Shown: in pieces, positions 8,538-17,201 of the stretch | Position numbering within the stretch: the stretch's first letter is position 1 | How the letters are laid out: the number at the start of each line of letters is the position of its first letter | NCBI RefSeq assembly: GCF_004827385.1 | Contig: NZ_SRXN01000011.1 | Span: 1-64,000, forward strand | Direction of reading: 5' to 3' | DNA: 64,000 nucleotides | DNA from: Ensifer sp. MPMI2T | Lineage (GTDB): Bacteria > Pseudomonadota > Alphaproteobacteria > Rhizobiales > Rhizobiaceae | The notes under the pieces: generated by a model | Database searches by the model: none | What the model saw: only the letters and a program-made list of their open reading frames with translations | Told to the model about the DNA's origin: nothing | Program-made: the position numbers and the translations under genes

Positions 8538-9773
8538 TCAGTCCGCCGCCGCGATGATCTCGGCGAAGCGCTTCTGCGCATCCTCCGGCGTCATCGACGG
8601 GTTTGCGAAGAACTCGGAGAAGAGGTCTTCCTTCTGCTTCTGGCTGTCGGCAGACAGAAGCTGGTCGGTGCCCTTGATCACATTGCCCTTGGCAAGGATA
8701 TCGAGTCCCTTCTTCATGCAATCATTTGCGGTTGCAAGGTCGACGTCGCCACGCACCGGCAGCGAACCCTTCTTCAGGTTGAAGGCAACCTGCGTCTCCG
8801 GCTTCAGCAGGGTCGATGCCAACGCCTCCTGCGCCTTCGACTTTTCCTCGTCCTCCAGCAGCGGGAAGTAGAATGCGTCACCACCCGTCGAGATCACCTC
8901 GTTGACGCCAAGACCCGGAAGGCAGGTGTAGTCGACGCCGGCCTTCTGGCCAGCAAGCTGGAATTCGCCTTGGGCCCAGTCGCCCATGATCTGGCCGCCG
9001 GCCTTGCCGGTGATGACGAGGTTCGTTGCCTGGTTCCAGTCTTGAACATTGCTGCCCTTCGACATGCGGCGCGCATCGTCGGCAGCGTTGAACACCTTGG
9101 CGATCTCCGGACCTGCAGCCACTTCCTCGTCCTTCTGGGCGAAGACCTTCTCGAAGGTGTCTTTCCCGGCGATCGCCACCATCAGCACGTCAAAGGCACC
9201 TGCTGCCTGCCACGGCTGACCGCCGACGGCGAGCGGCACGATTCCGGCCTTTTCAAGCGCCGGTGCTGCCGCGACGAACTCCTCCCAGTTTTTCGGCACG
9301 GGAACGCCCGCCTGCTTGAAGGCCGCATTCGAAAGCCACAGCCACTGCCAGGAATGGATGTTGACGGGCGCGCAATAGATTTTGCCCTCGATGGTGCAGG
9401 ACTCAAGCAGGCTTGCCGGCTTGACGATCTCCTTCCAGTTCTCGCGCTCGGCAAGATCGGTCAGATCACGCATCAAACCCGACTGCACGAGCTCCTCGGC
9501 CTGACGACCGTGATTAAACTGGGTCGCAGCCATCGGATCGCCGCCGGTGATGCGGCTGATCATGATCGGACGCGCGGTCCCGCCCGAGCCGGCGATTGCA
9601 CCGTCGACCCACTTGTTGCCGGTCGCGTCGAAAGCCTTGGCCAGTTCGGCGACCGCCGCGGCTTCACCGCCTGAGGTCCACCAATGGGTGACCTCCAGAT
9701 CGGCGGCATTGGCCACGCCGAATGGCAGGGCGACGGTTGCGGCCAATGCGGCGGCCATGGAACGCAATTTCAT
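8538..9773 (-). CDS. Sugar ABC transporter substrate-binding protein
   Basis: 411 residues, a periplasmic extracellular solute-binding protein of family 1. A signal peptide is clear: MKLRSMAAALAATVALPFG followed by VANAADLE, with cleavage probably after ANA. The mature part begins with a beta-strand ending in HWWTSGGEA, common in CUT1 sugar binders. It is the promoter-proximal gene of the uptake operon and faces the divergent LacI gene. The downstream beta-mannosidase suggests a mannoside ligand; other oligosaccharides are possible. Confidence 0.93.
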   Translation of the reverse strand: MKLRSMAAALAATVALPFGVANAADLEVTHWWTSGGEAAAVAELAKAFDATGNKWVDGAIAGSGGTARPIMISRITGGDPMAATQFNHGRQAEELVQSGLMRDLTDLAERENWKEIVKPASLLESCTIEGKIYCAPVNIHSWQWLWLSNAAFKQAGVPVPKNWEEFVAAAPALEKAGIVPLAVGGQPWQAAGAFDVLMVAIAGKDTFEKVFAQKDEEVAAGPEIAKVFNAADDARRMSKGSNVQDWNQATNLVITGKAGGQIMGDWAQGEFQLAGQKAGVDYTCLPGLGVNEVISTGGDAFYFPLLEDEEKSKAQEALASTLLKPETQVAFNLKKGSLPVRGDVDLATANDCMKKGLDILAKGNVIKGTDQLLSADSQKQKEDLFSEFFANPSMTPEDAQKRFAEIIAAAD

Positions 9774-9963
9774 GAGTTCTCCTCCCTCACTGTAACGTTG
9801 CCGTAAAAACTTAGTTCAAACGATTTTCGGACGCAACACCCACAACGGAAAATTCCGGATATTATTTCAAACTCCCCTAATACGTGTAGCAGGCTTCTCT
9901 TCAAAGAAGACAACATTGACCCTCGGCGCTGTCGTACGAGCCTCCCATTCTCCGCCATAACGC

Positions 9964-9990
9964 TTTGATTCAAACGGATTTTGAATCAAA
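9964..9990. promoter_or_regulatory. Inverted repeat, likely LacI-type operator
   Basis: TTTGATTCAAA and TTTGAATCAAA form a perfect 11-bp inverted repeat around CGGAT in the 502-base space between the divergent binding-protein and LacI genes. A related half-motif, TTCAAACGATTTT, occurs at about 9816-9828, nearer the transporter start. Two copies in a divergent promoter beside a LacI regulator make this a good operator candidate. The rest of the gap shows no gene. Confidence 0.5.
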
Positions 9991-10275
9991 ATGGATCGCT
10001 GGACATTGGGACAGGGCTTCGCAATTGCAACATCTCGCTTCGCAACTGCGGGATTCAACCATATGGTTACGTCCTTCGCAGTGCAGCAACGAAAATGCTC
10101 GACATCGCTACTGTATCGTTACAGATTTTGTTCCGCGAGACGGCTGGGGCAAATCTGGCCACCGGTTACAATTCGTATATAAGGCGGAGCCGGATCGGGC
10201 GTGTTCGTATCGAAGCTGCGAGTCAAAGCGGGGCGCTTGATCGTGGCGCAAAGGTCTCAAAAGGGGACGGGCTGG

Positions 10276-11346
10276 GTGACGGGAATGGAAGGCAAGACGA
10301 AGAACAGGGCGGCGACAGTGCCGCCACCGGCCGGTGCCAGGCCGACGCTGAAAACGATCGCCTTCATGACCGGTCTTGGGATCACCACGGTATCCCGAGC
10401 ATTGAAGGATGCGCCCGATATTGGCGCCGAAACCAAGGAAAGGGTGCGTCTGGTCGCCAAGCAGATCGGCTACCAGCCGAACCGCGCCGGGGTACGCCTC
10501 AGGACCGGCAAGACCAATGTCATCAGCCTCGTTCTGACGCTGGAGGAAGAGATCATGGGCATCACCAGCCCCATGGTCGTCGGCATCACCGAAATCCTCG
10601 CGGGCACGCCGTATCATCTGGTGGTAACCCCTTACAGCTCCACAAAGGATCCGCTGGGGCCGATCCGCTATATCCTCGATACGGGCGCTGCCGACGGCGT
10701 AATCATCTCGCGAACTGAGCCGCACGATGCGCGCGTAACGCTGATGACCGAGCGCCACCTGCCCTTTGTCACCCATGGCCGCACGGAGATGGGGATCATT
10801 CACCCTTTCCATGATTTCGACAACGAACGTTTCGCCTATGAGGCGGTGCGCCGGCTCACCGAGCGCGGCAGGCGCCGGTTGGTGCTGCTGGAGCCGCCGC
10901 CGAACCTCACTTTTCATACCCACATGCGCACCGGCTTCGAGCGCGGACTTAAAGATTTCGGTGCGGAGGCGGTGAGCTTCCACCATGTCAACATCGACCA
11001 CAGCCTTGTCGCCATCCGTGACGCCTTCGAGCAACTGATGCGCTCGGTTGACGCCCCGGACGGCATCGTATCCGGCAGCGGCTCCGGCGCGATTGCGTTG
11101 ATCGCGGCGATCGAGTCGGCCGGAAAGAAGGTCGGAGAGAACGTGGACATGGTCACCAAAGCGCCGAGCGACTTCCTGCGCTGGCTGCGCCCCGAAGTCA
11201 TGACCATGTACGAGGACATCCGGCTTGCCGGTCGCGAGCTAGCCAAAGCTGTGATCGGCCACATCGAAGGCAAGCCACCCGAGACGCTGCAAAGCCTCAG
11301 TCAGCCGGAATTCCAGCGACCGATGTCGAAGTCGCGGAAGGTGTAG
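10276..11346 (+). CDS. LacI family transcriptional regulator
   Basis: About 356 residues. The N-terminal helix-turn-helix is visible in TLKTIAFMTGLGITTVSRAL followed by the hinge region GYQPNRAGVRLRTGKTN; the remainder is a periplasmic-binding-protein-like sugar sensor domain (VISLVLTLEEE, DGVIISRTEPHD, DGIVSGSGSG). The GTG at 10276 has AAGGGG nine bases upstream; an ATG at 10285 and a GTG at 10201 are alternatives. Divergent from the sugar operon, it is its likely repressor with a sugar inducer. Confidence 0.88.
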   Translation: MTGMEGKTKNRAATVPPPAGARPTLKTIAFMTGLGITTVSRALKDAPDIGAETKERVRLVAKQIGYQPNRAGVRLRTGKTNVISLVLTLEEEIMGITSPMVVGITEILAGTPYHLVVTPYSSTKDPLGPIRYILDTGAADGVIISRTEPHDARVTLMTERHLPFVTHGRTEMGIIHPFHDFDNERFAYEAVRRLTERGRRRLVLLEPPPNLTFHTHMRTGFERGLKDFGAEAVSFHHVNIDHSLVAIRDAFEQLMRSVDAPDGIVSGSGSGAIALIAAIESAGKKVGENVDMVTKAPSDFLRWLRPEVMTMYEDIRLAGRELAKAVIGHIEGKPPETLQSLSQPEFQRPMSKSRKV

Positions 11347-11405
11347 CAGAGACGGCCGAGAGAACGTCTCCGCGGGTCGCTTTCGGTCTTGATCGTTGCG
11401 GCGCC

Positions 11406-11762
11406 TCACTGGCCCGGAAGCGGGAGGCATTCCATGATCTCCACGGAATCGCCCGGGAAGATCGTGCAATGCGGGTGGTTCTCGAACAGCCTCGCGGCAG
11501 CTTCGTGCGATTCCGCTTGAACGACCACATATCCCGTCATGCTGTTCTTGATGTCGGAAATCCCTTCCGGGGACACGCGCTTCGTTTTCCCGAGAGGGCT
11601 TCCCTGCTCGATGATCGAGGCCGCATTCGCCCGCCCCCATTCCATCCAGGCCTCAATGCCCGCAGCCTCACGCGCCTTGCGCTCTTCGTCGCCCATTTTT
11701 CGCCACTGTGATCTCTCGAGCGCGGCTTCCGTTCCCATGTAGATGGCCAGAAATCTCTTCAT
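11406..11762 (-). CDS. YCII-related (DGPF-type) domain protein
   Basis: 118 residues resembling the small YCII/DGPF fold: MKRFLAIYMG at the start, an alpha-rich middle and the terminal strand SVEIMECLPLPGQ. These proteins are related to the ferredoxin-like dimeric alpha-beta barrel; their cellular role is mostly unknown, although some are fused or linked to sigma factors. No sigma factor lies nearby. It converges with the LacI gene and diverges from the next one. Confidence 0.7.
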   Translation of the reverse strand: MKRFLAIYMGTEAALERSQWRKMGDEERKAREAAGIEAWMEWGRANAASIIEQGSPLGKTKRVSPEGISDIKNSMTGYVVVQAESHEAAARLFENHPHCTIFPGDSVEIMECLPLPGQ

Positions 11763-11933
11763 CGATCGCTCCGCTTCTCGTTTGGTTAGCCGCCCCTCTG
11801 CGGGCGATCATACAATGAGAGTGTCGCGGCCGATGAGATTTCGTCAGGCGATCTCGGCAAGATTGAGCGGCGGGACAATCTCCACCATTAATGGTACTCT
11901 AGAACCCGAAAGATATGAATGGGGGGTGATGTC

Positions 11934-12239
11934 ATGACGGCATACAACGTCGTTCGCTTCCGAACGAAACCGGGGCTCGAGGACGAATTCGAGGAATGGT
12001 TCCGTAACCTTCGCCGCGATTTCGAAGGATTACGGAAAATGGCGCTCATCAAGACCGGCGAACGCTCCTATTGCTCGATCGGCGAGTGGGAAAGTTTCGA
12101 TCACATCGTGGCCGCGCGGCCGAAAATGATCAGCAATCTCGACAAGTTCCGCCACTCCCTCGAGGCGCTGGGAGAGAGCATTGATGTCACGGATGCGGTG
12201 TCCGGTGAGGCGATCTACGAGAGCACGCCAACCAAATAG
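11934..12239 (+). CDS. Small dimeric alpha-beta barrel-like protein, function unknown
   Basis: 101 residues. The pattern YNVVRFRTKPGLEDEFEEWF, then a central strand and helix, is typical of antibiotic-biosynthesis-monooxygenase-like or similar small dimeric barrels. The ATG at 11934 is preceded by a GGGGGG run eight bases upstream, which decides the start over the ATG at 11919. It stands alone between two minus-strand genes; nothing nearby indicates a pathway. Enzymatic activity is unproven. Confidence 0.6.
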   Translation: MTAYNVVRFRTKPGLEDEFEEWFRNLRRDFEGLRKMALIKTGERSYCSIGEWESFDHIVAARPKMISNLDKFRHSLEALGESIDVTDAVSGEAIYESTPTK

Positions 12240-12265
12240 CGTCACTGCCTGCGCAGGCGCACTCA

Positions 12266-12532
12266 TCACGCGCCGATAGTTGGCCAGTACTTATCGTCGG
12301 TGAAATCACCGGGAACAGGATTGAGCTGCTCGAGTTTCACGGCCACGAATTCGATCTGCATCTTTAGATATTGGATGGACCTCGGAATGGGCGAGCCGGT
12401 TGCGAGGCTGCGAACCCGCCATTGTTCGTAGCCGGTTGCCCTTATGCGTCGCTCCGCCTCCGCGCGGATGGTCGGCCCATCGGCGCACATGGCTTCGTTG
12501 GCTTTGCCGCCGTCGATGACTTTGAACTTCAT
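12266..12532 (-). CDS. Conserved small protein, function unknown
   Basis: 88 residues starting MKFKVIDGGKANEAMC. It is charged, has no membrane segment, and contains an arginine-rich helix (AEAERRIRATGYEQWRVR). No known domain is recognised. It is convergent with the preceding gene, with 26 bases between them. Codon use matches its neighbours, so it looks like a resident gene. Confidence 0.55.
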   Translation of the reverse strand: MKFKVIDGGKANEAMCADGPTIRAEAERRIRATGYEQWRVRSLATGSPIPRSIQYLKMQIEFVAVKLEQLNPVPGDFTDDKYWPTIGA

Positions 12533-12660
12533 ACCGATTTCGATGAATTTCAGAATAGAACCTGGATCAGGAGCAATTCCATCCGGAATTGCGCAGTTTC
12601 AAAAGCTTGGCGGGCGGCCGCGACGGCCGCCCCATATTTTACGCGAATACCGGTCCGGCC

Positions 12661-14091
12661 CTATTCGTTCAACCCACTGCCCCATGGGCCGTGGTGACTG
12701 TCGGCGCCGTCAACGCGGTCGAAGCCGTGGGCGCCGAAGAAGTCACGCTGCGCCTGGATGACGTTTGCGGTGCCCCGGCCGCGGCGGTAGCTGTCGAAAT
12801 AGCCGAGCGCGGAGGCGAGCGCCGGCACCGGGAGGCCGCCGAGCACGGCGGCGGAAACGACACGGCGGAGGGCGGCGTCCGTCTCCTTGACCATCGCCGC
12901 AAACGCCGGTGTCACGATCAGGTTGGCGGCATCCGGCGCCTTGGTGAAGGCCGTGGTGATCTCGTCGAGAAACTGCGAGCGGATGATGCAGCCGGCGCGC
13001 CAGATTTTTGCGATCGTCGGCATCGGCAGGTTCCAGCCGAACTCCTTCGAGGCGGCCGACATCACCGCGAAGCCTTGCGCATAGGCGCCGATCTTGGCGG
13101 CGAGCAGTGCGTTTTCGAGATCGTTGAGGAAGGCCTCCTTGTCCGCAACCTTGAATTCGCCAACCGGCGGCAAGCCGAGGATCTTCTCGGCCGATTCCCG
13201 CTCTTCCTTCATTGAGGAAATGCTGCGGGCGGCGACGGCCGCCTCGATGCCGGTCGCCGGAATGCCCATGTTCTGCGCTTCGATCACCGACCATTTGCCC
13301 GTGCCCTTCTGGCCGGCCTTGTCGAGGATCAGGTCGACGATCGGCTTGCCGGTCAAGGGATCGGCGGCTTTCAGCACCTTTTCAGTGATCTCGATCAGAT
13401 AGGAGTTGAGCCGACCCTTGTTCCAGGCGCCGAAGACGTCGCCGATCTCGGCAGCGCTCATCTTCAGCCCGTCGCGCAGGATGCCGTAGATTTCGGCGAT
13501 CATCTGCATGTCGGCATATTCGATGCCGTTGTGGATCGTCTTGACGAAGTGGCCGGCGCCGTTTTCACCGAGCCAGGCGACGCAAGGGTCGTTCTCGTAT
13601 TTCGCGGCGATCGAGGTCAGCACCTTCTCGACGCGGCCGTAGGACTCCTCGGTGCCGCCGACCATGATCGACGGACCATGGCGCGCGCCCTCCTCGCCGC
13701 CGGAGACGCCCATGCCGATGAAGGTGAGGCCGGAATCCTTCAGCGCCTCGAAACGGCGCATCGTGTCGCGGAAGTTGGCGTTGCCGGCGTCGATCATGAT
13801 GTCGCCCTTGGCGAGATAGGGCTTCAGGATCTCCATCTGCTGGTCAACGGGCTCACCGGCCTTGATCATGATGATGATCGGCCGCGGCGGGCGGATGGCC
13901 GCGACAAACTCTTCGATCGTCTCGCAGGGAACGATCTGCTCCTTGAGCGCGCCGGCTTCGGCGTAGAACTTGCGCGTCGCTTCGACCGTGCGGTTGAACA
14001 CCGCGATCCTGTTGCCCTTTTCAGCAATGTTGAGCGCGAGGTTCGACCCCATGACGCCGAGGCCGATAAGCCCAATTTCCGCCTGTGACAC
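12661..14091 (-). CDS. gnd: 6-phosphogluconate dehydrogenase, decarboxylating
   Basis: 476 residues, full length for the family. It oxidises 6-phosphogluconate to ribulose-5-phosphate with NADP(+) in the pentose phosphate pathway. The Rossmann motif GLGVMGSNLALNIAEKG is at residues 11-27, the substrate region GVSGGEEGARHGPS is near 128-141, and the family string LDKAGQKGTGKW is near 255. Start: a GTG at 14091 with GGAGG seven bases upstream. It appears monocistronic, next to but separate from the fix genes. Confidence 0.97.
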   Translation of the reverse strand: MSQAEIGLIGLGVMGSNLALNIAEKGNRIAVFNRTVEATRKFYAEAGALKEQIVPCETIEEFVAAIRPPRPIIIMIKAGEPVDQQMEILKPYLAKGDIMIDAGNANFRDTMRRFEALKDSGLTFIGMGVSGGEEGARHGPSIMVGGTEESYGRVEKVLTSIAAKYENDPCVAWLGENGAGHFVKTIHNGIEYADMQMIAEIYGILRDGLKMSAAEIGDVFGAWNKGRLNSYLIEITEKVLKAADPLTGKPIVDLILDKAGQKGTGKWSVIEAQNMGIPATGIEAAVAARSISSMKEERESAEKILGLPPVGEFKVADKEAFLNDLENALLAAKIGAYAQGFAVMSAASKEFGWNLPMPTIAKIWRAGCIIRSQFLDEITTAFTKAPDAANLIVTPAFAAMVKETDAALRRVVSAAVLGGLPVPALASALGYFDSYRRGRGTANVIQAQRDFFGAHGFDRVDGADSHHGPWGSGLNE

Positions 14092-14269
14092 GTGATTGCC
14101 TCCGTTGGAAGAAGAGCCATCGCGATCCGAACGGACACGCGGAACAGCCCCTCGATATTGATCTGCGCATGGTTAACCCGGTCCGGAAGAGGATGGGCCG
14201 GTGGAACATGCGGCGGCGGAGGTTCTTTTGGCACCCAAATCGATTTACGACAAGCCACTCCTGCGAAAA

Positions 14270-14428
14270 TCAATCCTTTTCAGGCTTGCCGTCGCCGTCG
14301 TCGAGGACGCGCCAGGAGGCTCCGTCCAGATCTTCGTATTGCCCGCTTTTCAGGGCCCAGAGAAAGGCCGCAAGCCCCAGGCCTCCGAGGAAGAGCGCGA
14401 TCGGAATGAGATAGATGAGTGTGTTCAT
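14270..14428 (-). CDS. fixS: cbb3 oxidase assembly protein FixS/CcoS
   Basis: 52 residues, the usual size of CcoS. One N-terminal membrane helix (NTLIYLIPIALFLGGLGLAA) is followed by the family-type FLWALKSGQYEDLDGASWR. CcoS works with the CcoI copper ATPase in cbb3-type cytochrome oxidase maturation at the inner membrane. Its ATG overlaps the fixI stop as ATGA, so it is the last gene of a coupled fixGHIS unit. Confidence 0.93.
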   Translation of the reverse strand: MNTLIYLIPIALFLGGLGLAAFLWALKSGQYEDLDGASWRVLDDGDGKPEKD

Positions 14429-16710
14429 GGCACGCTCCTGACCGGCCGCAGCCCTGCCGCATGCGCCGGCGACGCAGGAGCCGTGGCGGTCCCAAGCCCC
14501 TTAAGTCGCAGAGAATTGAACACCACGATCAGCGAGGAGGTCGACATGGCGATGGCGGCAACGAGCGGCGTCGCATAGCCGAGAATCGCGACCGGCACGG
14601 CGATAACGTTGTAGCCGATCGCCAGCGCGAAATTCTGCCGGATCAGCCGGCCGGCGCGACGCGAGGTCTCGATGGCGAAGGGAACGGCGTTGAGGCTCTG
14701 ATGCATGAAGACGAAATCCGCGGCCTGCCGGCCGACATCGGCCGCGGTCGCCGGCGCCATCGAGACGTGGGCCGCCCGCAGTGCCGGCGCGTCGTTGATA
14801 CCGTCGCCGACCATCAGAACCCTATGCCCCCCTTCCGCGGCAGCCGCACAGGCCTCGACCTTGCCGCGCGGCGAAAGCTCGGCGCTCCATTTCGCGATTC
14901 CGAGCCTGTGGGCAAGTGCGGCGACGACCGGCTCGCGGTCGCCGGAAAGGATGCCCGTCGTAAGCCCGAGGCGAGAGAGGGCGTCGACGCTTTCGCGGGC
15001 GGCAGGACGCAGCCGGTCCTCGAAACGGAGGCAGGCAAGCTCGCGGCCATCAAGCGACAGGATCGCTTCCGATTGGCCGCTCGCCACACCAGCGTCGCCG
15101 CAGGCAAAGGCGCGACTGCCGAGCCGATAGACGCCATCCCGGGTCTCCGCCTCGATGCCGGCGCCCGGTATTTCGCGGATCTCGCCGACGAGCGGCTGCA
15201 CCGCGCCAGTCGCCTCGTGCAGCGCTGTCGCAATCGGATGACGCGAATGGAGAGCGAGTGCGGCGGCGGTCGCGAGCGCACGCGGATCGACCTCGCCCGC
15301 ATTGACGAGTCGCGGCTCGCCCATGGTGAGCGTGCCGGTCTTGTCGAGCAGCACGGCATCGATTTCGGCAAGCCGCTCCATCGCTGAACCGTCCTTGACC
15401 ATGACGCCGCCCTGGAGCAGCCGGCCGGCGGCAACGACCTGAACCACCGGCACCGCGAGGCCGAGTGCGCAGGGGCATGTGATGATGAGGACCGCAACCG
15501 CGATCAGCATGGCGTGACGGACGTCGCCCTCGATCAGTATCCAGCCGATGAAGGAAAGCAGCGCCAACAGGTGGACGGCCGGCGAATAATAGCCCGCGGC
15601 ACGGTCTGCAATACGGCGATAACGCGCCCTGCCCCCTTCGGCCGCCTCCATCAGTCCCATGATTTCGGCGAGGAAAGAGTCGCGTGCCGCCGCCGTCGCT
15701 TCGAGCGTCAGCGGGCCGGTCAGATTGAGCGTGCCGGCCTGCACGGCGTCGCCCGCACTCACCGCGACCGGCGCGCTTTCGCCGTTGACGACCGACCGGT
15801 CGAGATCGCTCGCGCCCGAAAGCACGCGCCCGTCGACCGGGATGCGCTCGCCGGCGGCAACCAGCAGGCGCTCGCCGGGCCTGATCTCATCGACCGGACG
15901 ATAGTCACGCGAGCCGTCACGGTTGACGACAGTGGCGCCGCGCGGCGAGAGTCGGGCAAGGCCGCTGATCGCCGATCGCGCGCGTCCACGCATCATGTGA
16001 TCCAGCGTGCGGCCGATCAGCAGGAAGAAGAGCAGCGTCACCGAGGCGTCGAACCAAGCGTGCGCGCCATGGCCGATCGTCTCATGGAGCGACATGCCGT
16101 AGGAGAGCGTCACCGCGAGCGCGATCGGCACATCCATGTTTGTGCGGCCATGGCGAAGCGCATTCCAGGCCGACTGGTAGAAGAAGCGCCCCGAATAGAT
16201 CATTGCCGGCGCCGCGATCATCGCCGAGATCCAGTGAAACAGGTCGCGGGTCGCCGCATCCGCGCCCGACCAGACGGACACCGAAAGCAGCATGATATTA
16301 GTCGCGGCGAAACCGGAAACGGCGACAGCTCGGATCAGCTGCTTGAGCAGGACGTCGCCCTCTTCTTCGCCTGCGGCGAAGAGATGTGATTCGTAGCCGC
16401 AATCCCGGATGACGCGTGCGATTTCGAGCGGGTCGCTGCGCCGGCCGGCGACCTCCTCTCTCCAGACGACGGACACACGCCGCGAAGAGAGATTGACGCG
16501 CGCCCGCTGGACCTCGGGCCTCTTGCGGAGCGCCCCTTCGATTGTCGTGATACAGGCACCGCAGTGGACGCCGGGGACGCTGAGATCGGTCTGGCGCAGG
16601 CCCTCCCCAAGGACGCGGCTCGCGAGCCACAGTTCTTCGGAAGCAGGCAGCCCCTTCCCGGTCCGTTCGATGTCCAGCGCGCCTTCGACGCCTGTAGCGC
16701 AGCAACTCAT
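14425..16710 (-). CDS. fixI: Copper-translocating P-type ATPase FixI/CcoI
   Basis: 761 residues. The N-terminal heavy-metal domain carries the CxxC motif in PGVHCGACITTIEG (about residues 46-59). The membrane metal site is TCPCALGLAVPV, the phosphorylation site is LLDKTGTLTMGEP and the hinge is MVGDGINDAPAL. CcoI-type ATPases export copper for the CuB centre of cbb3 oxidase. It overlaps fixH upstream and fixS downstream by four bases each. The extra N-terminal segment MSCCATGVEG adds two more cysteines. Confidence 0.97.
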   Translation of the reverse strand: MSCCATGVEGALDIERTGKGLPASEELWLASRVLGEGLRQTDLSVPGVHCGACITTIEGALRKRPEVQRARVNLSSRRVSVVWREEVAGRRSDPLEIARVIRDCGYESHLFAAGEEEGDVLLKQLIRAVAVSGFAATNIMLLSVSVWSGADAATRDLFHWISAMIAAPAMIYSGRFFYQSAWNALRHGRTNMDVPIALAVTLSYGMSLHETIGHGAHAWFDASVTLLFFLLIGRTLDHMMRGRARSAISGLARLSPRGATVVNRDGSRDYRPVDEIRPGERLLVAAGERIPVDGRVLSGASDLDRSVVNGESAPVAVSAGDAVQAGTLNLTGPLTLEATAAARDSFLAEIMGLMEAAEGGRARYRRIADRAAGYYSPAVHLLALLSFIGWILIEGDVRHAMLIAVAVLIITCPCALGLAVPVVQVVAAGRLLQGGVMVKDGSAMERLAEIDAVLLDKTGTLTMGEPRLVNAGEVDPRALATAAALALHSRHPIATALHEATGAVQPLVGEIREIPGAGIEAETRDGVYRLGSRAFACGDAGVASGQSEAILSLDGRELACLRFEDRLRPAARESVDALSRLGLTTGILSGDREPVVAALAHRLGIAKWSAELSPRGKVEACAAAAEGGHRVLMVGDGINDAPALRAAHVSMAPATAADVGRQAADFVFMHQSLNAVPFAIETSRRAGRLIRQNFALAIGYNVIAVPVAILGYATPLVAAIAMSTSSLIVVFNSLRLKGLGTATAPASPAHAAGLRPVRSVP

Positions 16711-17201
16711 TTGCGCTCTCCCGGCACGATGAAGCGAATGGCCTGGCGATAGACGATTTCCTCACCCGCCATTGCCGTCATGTCGGCGATCCACTGGCCG
16801 GGCTTGAGCGTCCGCGCGGCGACAAACGCGCCAGGAGCCTCACGATCGAATTCGACGCGCACGTCCTCATGTTCCTCGACGGGACGCTTGAATACCGCAA
16901 CCACCTTCTCGGCAGTCCGCTCCGCCTCGCCATTGCGCGTCAATGTATAGCGGATGGTGTTCGCATCGGCGACAAGCGCTCCCTCGATGCCGCTCGCCGC
17001 AAAGGCACGCGTCTCGGCCATCTTGCCGTTGAACTGCTGGCTGGCGATATAGGTGTTCTCTACGACAAGGCCGCTCCAGCTACGGCTGGCGTTCCAGGCC
17101 ATGACCAGATTGACGGAAATGATGGTGCCGAAGAAAAGCCCCATCACGCCCAGCATGTGCCAGCCAGTAAATCCCCGCGGCGCGCTTTGCCCCTTTCTCA
17201 T
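16707..17201 (-). CDS. fixH: FixH family protein (cbb3 assembly)
   Basis: 164 residues with one N-terminal membrane helix (GWHMLGVMGLFFGTIISVNL), then a periplasmic domain with NTYIASQQFNGKMAETRAFA and PGQWIADMTAM. FixH/CcoH is needed for stable cbb3 oxidase assembly. It overlaps fixG and fixI by four bases on either side, indicating strict translational coupling. Confidence 0.93.
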   Translation of the reverse strand: MRKGQSAPRGFTGWHMLGVMGLFFGTIISVNLVMAWNASRSWSGLVVENTYIASQQFNGKMAETRAFAASGIEGALVADANTIRYTLTRNGEAERTAEKVVAVFKRPVEEHEDVRVEFDREAPGAFVAARTLKPGQWIADMTAMAGEEIVYRQAIRFIVPGERK

